From Rhodospirillum sp. (GTDB taxonomy: Bacteria > Pseudomonadota > Alphaproteobacteria > Dongiales > Dongiaceae): a stretch of 39,897 nucleotides of DNA. The stretch is from NCBI GenBank assembly GCA_013822765.1, contig PNKY01000020.1:1-39897 (forward strand), read 5' to 3'. The notes under the pieces are model-generated. The model was not told where the DNA came from and did not search any database. It saw only the letters and a program-made list of their open reading frames with translations. Shown piece after piece: positions 1 through 8,204 of this stretch. The position numbers were made by a program, and so were the translations under genes. How positions within the stretch are numbered: the stretch's first letter is position 1; each line of letters starts with the position of its first letter.

Positions 1-2421
1 TTTTTCGAGATGCTCGGCAATTTCTCGTTCGGCGACTATTTCAAGGAGCGCGCGATCGAACTCGCCTGGAACCTGATCACCAGGGATTTCGGGCTGAAGA
101 AGGACAAGCTGCTTGTCACGGTCTATCACACCGACGACGAGGCGGCCGATCTCTGGAAGAAGATCGCGGGCTTCGGCAACGATCGCATCATCCGCATTCC
201 GACGTCGGACAATTTCTGGGCGATGGGCGACACCGGACCCTGCGGTCCGTGCTCGGAAATCTTCATCGACCGCGGCGAGCACATCTGGGGCGGGCCTCCC
301 GGCAGCCCGGAGGAGGATGGCGACCGCTTCCTCGAATTCTGGAATCTCGTCTTCATGCAGTTCGAGCAGGTGACGAAGGACGAGCGCCAGCCGCTGCCGC
401 GCCCGTCGATCGACACCGGCCTGGGGCTGGAGCGCATGGCCTGCATCCTGCAGGGCGTGGACAGCGTGTTCGAGACCGATCTGTTCCGTCACCTGATCGA
501 TTCCACCGCGTCAGCGCTCGGGACCGGACCGGAGGAGCAGACGGTTGCGTCATTCCGTGTCATCGCCGACCATCTGCGTTCCTCCGCCTTCCTGATTTCC
601 GACGGTGTGCTGCCGTCGAACGAGGGCCGCGGCTATGTGCTGCGCCGGATCATGCGCCGCGCGATGCGCCATGCGCAGTTGCTCGGCGCGCGCGATCCGC
701 TGATGCATCGTATCGTTCCGGCGCTGGTGCGCGAGATGGGCCAGGCCTATCCGGATCTGGTGCGGGCGGAAAAGCTGATCGAGGAAACGCTGCGGCTGGA
801 AGAAACCCGTTTCCGCAAGACGCTGGCGCGCGGCCTGTCGATCCTCGACGAAAAGAGCAGTTCGCTGAAGAAAGGCGACATGTTCGACGGCGATACCGCG
901 TTCACGCTGTACGACACCTATGGCTTCCCGCTCGACCTCACCCAGGACGCGCTGAAGTCGCGCGGCATCAGCGTCGATCTCGCGTCGTTCACCGATGCGA
1001 TGGAAAAGCAGAAAGAGAAGGCGCGCGCGTCGTGGTCGGGAAGCGGCGATACCGCCAGCGAGAACATCTGGTTTCCGCTGCGCGAGAAGCTCGGCGCGAC
1101 GGAATTTCTGGGCTACGAGACCGAGACCGCCGAGGGCGTGGTCGCAGCACTCGTCAAGGACGGCAAGGATACCGACAGCCTCAAGGCCGGCGAGACCGGC
1201 TCGGTCGTTCTCAACCAGACCCCGTTTTACGCGGAGTCCGGCGGTCAGGTCGGCGACACCGGCGTGATGATCGGCGAGGGCGTCAGGTTCCGTGTCACCG
1301 ACACGCAGAAGCGGGCGGGCGATCTGTTCGTGCATCAGGGCACGGTGGAGCAGGGCACACTGACCGTCGGCACCGCCTTGCAGCTGGAGGTCGACCACGC
1401 CAGGCGTTCCTCGATCCGGGCGCATCACTCGGCGACACATCTGCTGCACGAGGCGCTGCGCCAGGTGCTCGGCGATCACATCGCCCAGCGCGGCTCGCTG
1501 GTCGCGCCGGACCGGCTGCGGTTCGACTTCGTGCATCAGAAGCCGATCACGCCGGAAGAGATTGCCCGCATCGAGGACATCGCCAACGAGGTGGTGCTGG
1601 AGAATGACGAGGTCACCACGCGGCTGATGGCGGTGGACGACGCGCGCGACGCCGGCGCCCGCGCGCTGTTCGGCGAAAAATACGGCGACGAGGTGCGCGT
1701 GGTCACGATGGGCCGCAGCGCCCGCGCGCACGGCAGCAACGCGCTCGGCTGGTCGGTGGAATTGTGCGGCGGCACCCATGTGCGCCGCACCGGCGATATC
1801 GGGCTGATTTCGGTGACCGGCGAAAGCGCGGTCGCGTCGGGCGTCCGCCGCATCGAGGCGCTGACCGGCAACCACGCGCGCAAGCATGCCAACGACACCA
1901 TGGCGCTGGCCAAAACCGCGGCGGGCGAGTTGCGCACCACGCTCGACGAGATGCCAGCGCGCATCGCCGCCTTGATGGAAGAGCGCAAGAAGCTGGAGCG
2001 CGACCTCGCGGAAGCGCGCAAGCGGATCGCGATGGGCAGCGGGACTTCCGCCGGCAACGGCGCGGCGGCGGGTCCCGCCGGCGTGCGTCAGGTCGGCGAC
2101 GTCAAGCTGATGGCGCGCGCGGTCGAAGGCATCGAGATGAAGGACCTCAAGAGCCTCGCCGATGACGGCAAGAAGCAGCTCGGCTCCGGCGTGGTCGCCA
2201 TCGTCGGCGTCACCGCGGACGGCAAGGCCGGCGTCGTGGTCGGCGTCACGCCCGATCTCACCGCGCGCTTCAGCGCGGTCGATCTGGTCAAGATCGCCTC
2301 CGAGGCGCTCGGCGGCAAGGGCGGCGGCGGACGGCCCGACATGGCGCAGGCCGGCGGTCCCGACGGCGCCAAGGCGGACGCGGCGCTCGCGGCGATCGAG
2401 AAGGCGATGAACGGCGCCTGA
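1..2421 (+). CDS. alaS: Alanyl-tRNA synthetase, 5'-truncated by window edge
   Basis: Charges tRNA-Ala with alanine in the cytoplasm. The reading frame is open from base 1 (FFEMLGNFSFGDYF), so the start lies before the window; roughly 90 N-terminal residues are missing by comparison with the usual 870-890 aa. Class II catalytic core features are visible: the GPCGPCSEIF segment, FWNLVFMQF, and motif 3 DTGLGLER. The editing domain follows with its zinc-binding HHSATHLLHE motif near base 1420 and the ELCGGTHVRRTGDIG motif near base 1760. A coiled-coil stretch (residues EERKKLERDLAEARKR) and the C-Ala domain end in a Gly-rich GGKGGGGRPDMAQAGG segment typical of the family. Nothing is broken in the part seen. 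The stop is followed by a 150-bp AT-rich gap. Confidence 0.98.
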   Translation, partial: FFEMLGNFSFGDYFKERAIELAWNLITRDFGLKKDKLLVTVYHTDDEAADLWKKIAGFGNDRIIRIPTSDNFWAMGDTGPCGPCSEIFIDRGEHIWGGPPGSPEEDGDRFLEFWNLVFMQFEQVTKDERQPLPRPSIDTGLGLERMACILQGVDSVFETDLFRHLIDSTASALGTGPEEQTVASFRVIADHLRSSAFLISDGVLPSNEGRGYVLRRIMRRAMRHAQLLGARDPLMHRIVPALVREMGQAYPDLVRAEKLIEETLRLEETRFRKTLARGLSILDEKSSSLKKGDMFDGDTAFTLYDTYGFPLDLTQDALKSRGISVDLASFTDAMEKQKEKARASWSGSGDTASENIWFPLREKLGATEFLGYETETAEGVVAALVKDGKDTDSLKAGETGSVVLNQTPFYAESGGQVGDTGVMIGEGVRFRVTDTQKRAGDLFVHQGTVEQGTLTVGTALQLEVDHARRSSIRAHHSATHLLHEALRQVLGDHIAQRGSLVAPDRLRFDFVHQKPITPEEIARIEDIANEVVLENDEVTTRLMAVDDARDAGARALFGEKYGDEVRVVTMGRSARAHGSNALGWSVELCGGTHVRRTGDIGLISVTGESAVASGVRRIEALTGNHARKHANDTMALAKTAAGELRTTLDEMPARIAALMEERKKLERDLAEARKRIAMGSGTSAGNGAAAGPAGVRQVGDVKLMARAVEGIEMKDLKSLADDGKKQLGSGVVAIVGVTADGKAGVVVGVTPDLTARFSAVDLVKIASEALGGKGGGGRPDMAQAGGPDGAKADAALAAIEKAMNGA

Positions 2422-2571
2422 GCTGGGGCTATGCAGGGCCTTTACAAAAAAACGCGAAAACAACCCCATGCAATGATCGAGCGAAACACGATTGTGGTAT
2501 TTTATGCTACTATACGGAAAAATGAAGAAGAAAATTCTCCGTACAAGGCCCTGACCCAATCACATACGTCT

Positions 2572-3543
2572 CTAGCGGTTTGGTAGCATGGGCGCGATGC
2601 GGTCGATCCGGTTGGTCCAGATGCCGCCGGCATAACCTGATGGTAACAGGCTGAGATCCTCGGGCCGGTCGATGCCGCTGGAGAAATCCTCGCCGTCATT
2701 GCGGCCGACGATGAAGACGGTCGAGCCATGATCGTTCATCCGGTTGAGAAACCGGTTCGGCCAGCCCCACAGCCACGGGGCGTAATTGACCGGCACCAGC
2801 AGTACGCTGCGTTCGCAATCCGACGGCATGTAACCGGACCAGCCCAGCAGGACATAGCGGATCAGGCAGCGCTCCAGCGTAGATCCCGACATCGTGGGGA
2901 TGTCGAGCATGTCCCGCGCGACCGCCACCGGCTGGGCGCCGCCATAGATCATCAGCCGCTGCGATTGTTGATGCGGTAGCGATGTGAGGCGTTCGGCGAG
3001 CCGCCGGCCCTCATCGGCATCGTTGCTTTTGATGTGGATCAGAAAACGCTTGTCGGGAAAGGCGTTCAGCACCTCGGCGAGCGAGGGCAGCAGGCCGATG
3101 CCGGTGCCGCGCAACGGAAAGGTCTTGCCACCGTCGGCGGTGTAGCCATGGCCGACGTCGAGTTTTTTCAGATCAGCGAGGCTGCGTTCACGCGTCACAC
3201 CCTGGCCGTCGGTACGGCACTCCAGCGTCCAGTCATGGAAGACGGCGAACTGGCCGTCGGTGGTCGGGTGCACGTCGAGTTCGACGATGTCGGCGCCGGC
3301 GGCGAACGCGGCGCGCATCGAGGGCAGGGTGTTCTCGATGAAGGTATGCTCGGGCGGAAAGATGCGCGCCGCGGTACAGGTCGTCGCGGTCAAGCCCGTA
3401 GCGGGATAGGTCTGGGCCAGCCCGCGATGCGCGAGCAAGGTGCGCTGGGTCTGCGCCGACACCCAGAACGAGCTGTTGCAGAGCGCGATCATGCCTACCA
3501 TTAGAATGGTGAGAAGTAGTCCAAAGCGAACGATTCGCCGCAT
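2572..3543 (-). CDS. Glycerophosphodiester phosphodiesterase family protein, membrane anchored
   Basis: Predicted to hydrolyse glycerophosphodiesters to glycerol-3-phosphate and an alcohol at the outer face of the inner membrane. The 323-aa product starts with a basic residue cluster and a hydrophobic segment (MRRIVRFGLLLTILMVGMIAL), read as a signal anchor. The GDPD signature follows: LLAHRG, then the ENTLPSMRAAFAAGAD stretch, the ELDVHPTTDGQFAVFHD metal/catalytic segment, and later FLIHIK. The frame stays open upstream to 3648, but that extension is encoded by a palindromic repeat (3613-3697), so the ATG at 3543 is preferred. The C-terminal half is less conserved than in GlpQ/UgpQ and substrate is not known. 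It lies downstream of icd on the same strand with a 201-bp gap, so it is probably transcribed separately. Confidence 0.85.
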   Translation of the reverse strand: MRRIVRFGLLLTILMVGMIALCNSSFWVSAQTQRTLLAHRGLAQTYPATGLTATTCTAARIFPPEHTFIENTLPSMRAAFAAGADIVELDVHPTTDGQFAVFHDWTLECRTDGQGVTRERSLADLKKLDVGHGYTADGGKTFPLRGTGIGLLPSLAEVLNAFPDKRFLIHIKSNDADEGRRLAERLTSLPHQQSQRLMIYGGAQPVAVARDMLDIPTMSGSTLERCLIRYVLLGWSGYMPSDCERSVLLVPVNYAPWLWGWPNRFLNRMNDHGSTVFIVGRNDGEDFSSGIDRPEDLSLLPSGYAGGIWTNRIDRIAPMLPNR

Positions 3544-3612
3544 GGTGGCCCCAGGCAATTGCGAACGGACCACGCAAGTTGTTTGGGGCGAAACCGCGGC
3601 GCTCTCAACGCG

Positions 3613-3697
3613 CGTCATTGCGAGGAGCGAAGCGACGAAGCAATCCATTCTTCCTTTGCTTGGATAGATGGATTGCTTCGCTGCGCTCGCAATGACG
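3613..3697. repeat. Palindromic intergenic repeat (CGTCATTGCGAG family)
   Basis: Arms CGTCATTGCGAG... and ...CTCGCAATGACG enclose the inner arms GAAGCAATCCAT / ATGGATTGCTTC, so the whole 85 bp can fold into one long hairpin. Copies of the same family lie at 7190-7302 and 25473-25555. It sits between icd and the phosphodiesterase gene and may act as a transcript end or mRNA-stability element. Confidence 0.9.
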
Positions 3698-3744
3698 ATG
3701 AGGGAGCGTGCGGCTTTACCTTAAGCCGCAAGCCGCCAAGCTTA

Positions 3745-4956
3745 TCAGGCCATTTCCTTGGTCAGGTTCTCCGCGACCTTGTCGAGGAAGCCCGTGGTCG
3801 ACAGCCAGCGCTGGTCGGCGCCGACCAGGAGCGCCAGGTCCTTGGTCATGAAGCCGGCCTCGACGGTGTCGACGCAGACCTTTTCCAGCGTCAGCGCGAA
3901 CTTCGCCAGCGCTTCGTTGTTGTCGAGCTTGGCGCGATGCGACAGGCCGCGGGTCCAGGCGAAGATCGAGGCGATCGAGTTGGTCGAGGTCTCCTTGCCC
4001 TTCTGATGTTCGCGGTAGTGCCGGGTCACCGTGCCGTGGGCGGCCTCGGCTTCGACGGTGTTGCCGTCGGGGGTCATCAGCACCGAGGTCATCAGGCCGA
4101 GCGAGCCGTAGCCCTGCGCCACGGTGTCCGACTGCACGTCGCCGTCGTAGTTCTTGCAGGCCCAGACGTAGCCGCCCGACCACTTCATCGCCGCGGCGAC
4201 CATGTCGTCGATCAGGCGATGCTCGTAGGTGATCTTCTTGGCGTCGAACTTCGCCTTGAATTCCTTGTCGAAGATGTCCTGGAAGATGTCCTTGAATCGG
4301 CCGTCATAGACCTTGAGGATGGTGTTCTTGGTCGACAGGTACACCGAATAGTTCTTGGCGAGGCCCTGGTTGAACGAGGCGCGGGCGAAATCCGCGATCG
4401 AATCGTCGAGGTTGTACATCGCGAGCGCGAGGCCGGCGCTGGGAGCTTTGTAAACTTCGCGCTCGATCACGGCGCCATCCTCGCCGACGAACTTCATCGT
4501 CAGCGTGCCCTTGCCCGGGAACAGGAAGTCGGTGGCGCGGTACTGGTCGCCGAAGGCGTGGCGGCCGATGATGATCGGCTTGGTCCAGCCGGGCACCAGC
4601 CGCGGCACGTTCTTGCAGATGATGGGCTCGCGGAACACGACGCCGCCGAGGATGTTGCGGATGGTGCCGTTCGGCGACTTCCACATCTGCTTGAGATTGA
4701 ATTCCTTCACCCGGGCTTCGTCAGGGGTGATGGTGGCGCATTTGACGCCGACGCCGTACTTCTTGATGGCTTCGGCGGCGTCGATGGTGACCTGGTCGTT
4801 GGTCTCGTCGCGGTATTCCATCCCGAGGTCGTAATATTTCAGGTCGATATCGAGGAACGGGTTGATCAGCTTGTCCTTGATGTATTGCCAGATGATCCGG
4901 GTCATCTCGTCGCCATCGAGTTCGACGACGGGGTTGGTCACCTTGATTTTTGCCAT
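3745..4956 (-). CDS. icd: Isocitrate dehydrogenase, NADP-dependent
   Basis: TCA-cycle enzyme that oxidatively decarboxylates isocitrate to 2-oxoglutarate with NADP. The 403-aa product begins MAKIKVTNPVVELDGDEMTRI and has the features of the homodimeric eukaryote-like class: the substrate-binding SPNGTIRNILGG segment, the YSVYLSTKNTILK segment, the metal-binding DDMVAAAMKWSGG segment, and the NADP-binding EAEAAHGTVTRHYR segment. The length matches the family (about 404 aa). The frame stays open upstream to 5427, but the MAKIKV start agrees with the family. A 122-bp gap separates it from the unknown gene upstream on the same strand. Confidence 0.97.
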   Translation of the reverse strand: MAKIKVTNPVVELDGDEMTRIIWQYIKDKLINPFLDIDLKYYDLGMEYRDETNDQVTIDAAEAIKKYGVGVKCATITPDEARVKEFNLKQMWKSPNGTIRNILGGVVFREPIICKNVPRLVPGWTKPIIIGRHAFGDQYRATDFLFPGKGTLTMKFVGEDGAVIEREVYKAPSAGLALAMYNLDDSIADFARASFNQGLAKNYSVYLSTKNTILKVYDGRFKDIFQDIFDKEFKAKFDAKKITYEHRLIDDMVAAAMKWSGGYVWACKNYDGDVQSDTVAQGYGSLGLMTSVLMTPDGNTVEAEAAHGTVTRHYREHQKGKETSTNSIASIFAWTRGLSHRAKLDNNEALAKFALTLEKVCVDTVEAGFMTKDLALLVGADQRWLSTTGFLDKVAENLTKEMA

Positions 4957-5078
4957 GGCAGATCGGGCCTTTTCGATAGAAACAGCGCGTTTCGGGATGG
5001 ATGGAGTGGTGCTGCCGTCGCTATAGCATCCGAAAACGCGGGCTGGAAGGCGAATGGCGGCGCCAATCCGGCTGGATT

Positions 5079-5696
5079 TCAGATCAGGCCGAAACGCCGT
5101 TCCAGCCAGCGTCGCGCCTTGCCGGGCGGCATGGCGCCGATCACCTCGGCGGCGCCGCCGGGATTCCGCTCGTTCTGGATTTCCGCGATGTGCAAGTAGA
5201 GCCGGGCGGCACGCCAGCTGTGATCCGGATGGCAAAGCTCCAGGATTCGGCACCACACCGGTTCGGCATGGCCGGGGTCCACCGAGAAGCAGGCGCTCCA
5301 CAGGATCTCCAGCGCGTAGGCCCGCGAGGCCCGGGGCTCGACCGCCGACGCCAGCACAAGGCACTTTTTCAGTTCGCGCCCGGCGAAGTTGAGTTGCCCC
5401 TGCCTGAATGCCACCCGCAGCGGCCACGCCATCACGGCGACCGTGCCATAGGCGTCATGACATGATTGCGCTTCGCGCGCGGCTTCTTCCAGGATCGACA
5501 AGGCCAGCTGCTGCTCCGCGTGTTCCGCGACCGAGGCGAGCGCCTGGACGCGATACCAAGCATCGGGGCAGGCGCGTGCCGCCTGCAGCGCCTTCGCGGT
5601 GTCGGTCGGCGCCAACTGTCCCGCCCGTTGCCGGCCCATCAGCGAGGCGCGTGACGGCGTGGGTGTATGCGGATAGCGCTGTCGCTGCGAAGACAT
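5079..5696 (-). CDS. Conserved hypothetical protein, alpha-helical
   Basis: A 205-aa protein that I do not recognise. It is predicted to be soluble, with no membrane segment. The composition is rich in Ala, Arg, Glu and Leu, and several short helical segments of 30-40 residues recur (for example DAWYRVQALASVAEHAEQ and SRAYALEILWSACF). This suggests a helical-repeat fold of the TPR/HEAT type, which is inference only. It has five or more cysteines scattered without a metal motif. The start is uncertain: ATG at 5696 is used here, and an ATG at 5639 (MGRQRAG) would give 186 aa. It sits upstream of icd on the same strand and could be co-transcribed with it. Confidence 0.6.
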   Translation of the reverse strand: MSSQRQRYPHTPTPSRASLMGRQRAGQLAPTDTAKALQAARACPDAWYRVQALASVAEHAEQQLALSILEEAAREAQSCHDAYGTVAVMAWPLRVAFRQGQLNFAGRELKKCLVLASAVEPRASRAYALEILWSACFSVDPGHAEPVWCRILELCHPDHSWRAARLYLHIAEIQNERNPGGAAEVIGAMPPGKARRWLERRFGLI

Positions 5697-5977
5697 GACG
5701 CTTGGTCGCGGCGAGAACGGACGCGGTTCGCGGCGATGGCCGCCTCGCGCCCGGTGTCGGATCGTCGGAACGCCCGCCAATCGGCTGCCAGCGTCCGGCC
5801 AAAAAAGGGTGCATTTGAGGTTGTGGTTGAGTATCAGGTGGTTGGCTTAACCCGATTATTTTGCTTGAGAAATTCTGCCAGACAGGCAATCGAAGGCGGC
5901 TGACGCGCAAGGCGTTGAATCAGGTTCTTCGGAACTTGAATCGCAATCTTCAGATGCTGATTCAGAAAGTGAAACGA

Positions 5978-7180
5978 ATGTCCGGTTCGGGCACCGACAA
6001 GACCAAATCGGGCGTCGCGCTGGCCGGGCCCGTCGTCATTCTGGTCGAGCCGCAGCTCGGCGAGAACATCGGCATGGCCGCCCGCGCGATGGGCAACTTC
6101 GGCTTAACACGTTTAAGGATCGTCAATCCGCGCGACGGCTGGCCGAACGTCCACGCCCGCCGCGCCGCCTCCGGCGCCGACCATATTCTGGACGAGGTCG
6201 AGCTGTTCGACACCGTCGAGCAGGCGGTGGCCGACTGCACGCTGCTGTTCGCCACCACCGCCCGCGCCCACGACCAGGCCAAGCCGGTGGTCGCCCCCGA
6301 AGCGGCGGCACGCGAGATCGTGGCCGGCGTCGACGGCGGTGGCACGGTCGGCATCCTGTTCGGCCGCGAGCGCTACGGCTTGCAGAACGAGGAAGTCGCA
6401 CTCGCCAACCGCATCATCACGTTCCCGGTCAATCCCGGCTTCGCCTCGCTCAACCTGGCGCAGGCGGTGCTGCTGATCGGCTATGAATGGTTCAAGCTGT
6501 CGACCGCGGGGGCGCTGCCGTTCGCCATGCCCGAACGCTCCGAGCCCGCCTCGCAGCACCAGATGCAGGCGTTTTTCGATAACCTGGTGCGCGAGCTCGA
6601 CAAGGTCGAATTCCTGCGCCCGGCGGAAAAGCGCGAGACCATGCTGGTCAATCTGCGCAACATCTTTACCCGCATGGACCCGACCAAGCAGGACATGCAC
6701 ACGCTGCACGGCGTTGTGATGGCGATCGCCGAGGGCCGCAAAGGCCCGGCCAAGGGTGGGGTGCTCGACGGCGAGCAGGCGACGCGGCTGCGCGCGCTGC
6801 TGGCCGAGCACGGGCAGCACGCACTGCCGTCGGAAAGCGGAACGGTGCGCGGGCTGGCGCGGCTATTGCGGCGGAACCCGACCGATGCCGAGCGCATCCT
6901 GTGGGAGGGCCTGCGAACCGATCGCCGTTTCGCCGGGCAATTCAAGCGGCAGACCCCGGTCGGCCGCCACATTCCGGATTTTGTCTCCTTCGTGCACCGG
7001 GTGGCGATCGAGCTGATCAACCCCGAGGAGACCGAGGTCATCGCCAGGGACCGCGCGGCGCGGCAGGTCTGGCTGGAAGCGCGCGGCTACCGGGTGGTCA
7101 ACATCGGCTCCGCCGACGTCGAGGCCGATATCGCCGCGCAGCTCGACCGGCTCGAATCGCGCGTGTCGGAAGCTCGCTAG
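5978..7180 (+). CDS. trmJ: TrmJ-type tRNA/rRNA 2'-O-methyltransferase fused to a DUF559 nuclease-like domain
   Basis: Residues 1 to about 255 form a SPOUT methyltransferase of the TrmJ/LasT type, which methylates the 2'-OH of tRNA position 32. Visible motifs are VEPQLGENIGMAARAMGNFG (residue 20 onward), GILFGRERYGLQNEE and the SLNLAQAVLLIGYEW knot motif. After a linker, residues 292-395 match the DUF559/Vsr-like endonuclease fold: LLRRNPTDAERILWEGLR, GRHIPDFVSF and VWLEARGYRVV. The usual VEVDGGQH active-site strand reads AIELINPEE, so one acidic residue and the His are missing. Ordinary TrmJ is about 240-280 aa, so the C-terminus is extra. ATG at 5978 is chosen because it precedes the SPOUT domain closely; upstream in-frame starts exist at 5954 and earlier. 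The frame is continuous with no sign of a frameshift. Confidence 0.88.
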   Translation: MSGSGTDKTKSGVALAGPVVILVEPQLGENIGMAARAMGNFGLTRLRIVNPRDGWPNVHARRAASGADHILDEVELFDTVEQAVADCTLLFATTARAHDQAKPVVAPEAAAREIVAGVDGGGTVGILFGRERYGLQNEEVALANRIITFPVNPGFASLNLAQAVLLIGYEWFKLSTAGALPFAMPERSEPASQHQMQAFFDNLVRELDKVEFLRPAEKRETMLVNLRNIFTRMDPTKQDMHTLHGVVMAIAEGRKGPAKGGVLDGEQATRLRALLAEHGQHALPSESGTVRGLARLLRRNPTDAERILWEGLRTDRRFAGQFKRQTPVGRHIPDFVSFVHRVAIELINPEETEVIARDRAARQVWLEARGYRVVNIGSADVEADIAAQLDRLESRVSEAR

Positions 7181-7189
7181 GCTGGGGGG

Positions 7190-7302
7190 CGTCATTGCGA
7201 GCCAACGGGTCGGCGCGAAGCGCCGCCCGATGACAGGCTCCGCGAAGCAATCCATTCCTTCTTTGCCCGGCGACATGGATTGCTTCGCTGCTCGCAATGA
7301 CG
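7190..7302. repeat. Palindromic intergenic repeat (CGTCATTGCGAG family), with internal extension
   Basis: Same outer arms (CGTCATTGCGAG / CTCGCAATGACG) and inner arms (GAAGCAATCCAT / ATGGATTGCTTC) as 3613-3697. The left arm carries about 30 extra bases containing a second small palindrome (GGCGCGAAGCGCC). It lies between the converging trmJ fusion and tetR-like genes. Confidence 0.85.
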
Positions 7303-7310
7303 GCGAAGCC

Positions 7311-7973
7311 TCACACCGCCATCATCTGCGGTGCTTCGCCCGTGCGTTTCGGCTTCTTCAGCTTTGAAGGTCCGAACAGCGAGCCGGCGGCCAAACCCGC
7401 GGTGTCGGCGACACCGGGATTGCGGGAGACCATGGCGGCGACGATGGCGCCGTCCATCAATAGCGCGAGTTGATGGGCCAACACTTCAGGCTCCGCGGCA
7501 CCCATCTCGCTGGCGAGCTTCTCGATGTGCGCCAGCACCACCTTCTTGTGCCGCATGGCGATGGCACGAAGCTGCTTCTGGTCCTTGTCGTGCTCGCCGA
7601 CGGCATTGATGAAGGGGCAGCCGTAAAAACGCTCCTGGCCGAACCAGTGCTTCAGCGCCGGAAAAATCCGCGCCAGCTTTGTCTGCGCGTTGCCGCCGCC
7701 GGCCTCGATTGAGCCGATGAACCATTCGCGCCACTGCTTGCCTTCGGTCTCCAGTACGGCGTGTACCAGATTGGTTTTCGACCCGAACAATTTGTAGAGC
7801 GTGGTCTTGGCGGTGCCGGCCTCGTTGATGATGGCGTCGATGCCGGTCGCGTTGATGCCATTCTTGCAGAACAGCCGCGTGGCGGCGCCGAGCAGGCGCC
7901 CACGCGCGGACTCGTCATCGCCGGCAGCGAGACTTGGCGAGATGGAACGCTTCTTCGAAGCAGGCTTGCGCAT
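7311..7973 (-). CDS. TetR/AcrR family transcriptional regulator
   Basis: A 220-aa DNA-binding repressor. The N-terminal helix-turn-helix is visible at residues 22-70: GRLLGAATRLFCKNGINATG, then IDAIINEAGTAKTTLYKLF and the GSKTNLVHAVLE segment. The C-terminal half is the family's variable ligand-binding helical domain, with YGCPFINAVGEH resembling the branch of TetR proteins that sense electrophiles or small organic compounds. The start at 7973 (MRKPASKKRS) is preferred; the frame is open upstream to 8096 without recognisable protein sequence. It is transcribed divergently from the OsmC-like gene across a 231-bp gap that contains candidate operators (8168-8188). It probably controls that gene, itself, or both. 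Confidence 0.88.
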   Translation of the reverse strand: MRKPASKKRSISPSLAAGDDESARGRLLGAATRLFCKNGINATGIDAIINEAGTAKTTLYKLFGSKTNLVHAVLETEGKQWREWFIGSIEAGGGNAQTKLARIFPALKHWFGQERFYGCPFINAVGEHDKDQKQLRAIAMRHKKVVLAHIEKLASEMGAAEPEVLAHQLALLMDGAIVAAMVSRNPGVADTAGLAAGSLFGPSKLKKPKRTGEAPQMMAV

Positions 7974-8119
7974 GCACTCAGTTAATCGAAATGCGCCGAC
8001 ATCATCAAGTCGCATCTCGCGCTGCTCATAATTTCCGCGGCGAACCCGAAATTGCATCGCGCTTGAGCAAACCGCCGCTGATCGATTCGAAGGCAATCCG
8101 GCTTAAGCGGCTCGAAGGT

Positions 8120-8160
8120 TTCGGGTTTTCGTTTGGCAAGGGGACTGGCACGCTTCGTGC
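8120..8160 (+). promoter_or_regulatory. Candidate sigma-54-like promoter before the OsmC-like gene
   Basis: TGGCAC at 8146-8151 and GTGC at 8157-8160 are separated by five bases. This matches the -24/-12 consensus TGGCACG-N4-TTGC except for the first T of the -12 element. The expected start would be near 8172, 33 bases before the OsmC ATG. The same bases form a perfect inverted repeat, GCACG-CTT-CGTGC (8148-8160), so the site could instead be an operator. A sequence matching 11 of 14 bases of activator-site 1 (14344-14357) lies at 8120-8133, unusually close to the promoter. Confidence 0.4.
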
Positions 8161-8167
8161 AGGAAAC

Positions 8168-8188
8168 AGACCGTTCGGTATCCTACCG
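8168..8188. promoter_or_regulatory. Candidate TetR operator
   Basis: AGACCG-TT-CGGTAT at 8168-8181 is an inverted repeat with one mismatch. It overlaps a second, perfect one, CGGTA-TCC-TACCG, at 8176-8188. This short-spacer layout is common for TetR-family operators. It lies between the divergent tetR-like and OsmC-like genes, 17 bases before the OsmC ATG and over the predicted transcription start, so binding would block transcription. Confidence 0.5.
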
Positions 8189-8204
8189 CCAAGGGAGAAA
8201 ACCA

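Noticed and set aside
2504..2554. 16-codon ORF in the AT-rich gap after alaS, with a loose inverted repeat TACGGA...TCCGTA
   Set aside because: Too short, with no ribosome site, and the repeat has no clear terminator form.
550..2559. 669-codon open frame on the minus strand
   Set aside because: It lies antisense to alaS. The product is Arg/His/Ala-rich with no domain, as expected from the codon bias of a high-GC gene.
3559..5199. 546-codon open frame on the plus strand
   Set aside because: It is antisense to icd and begins inside a palindromic repeat; no recognisable protein.
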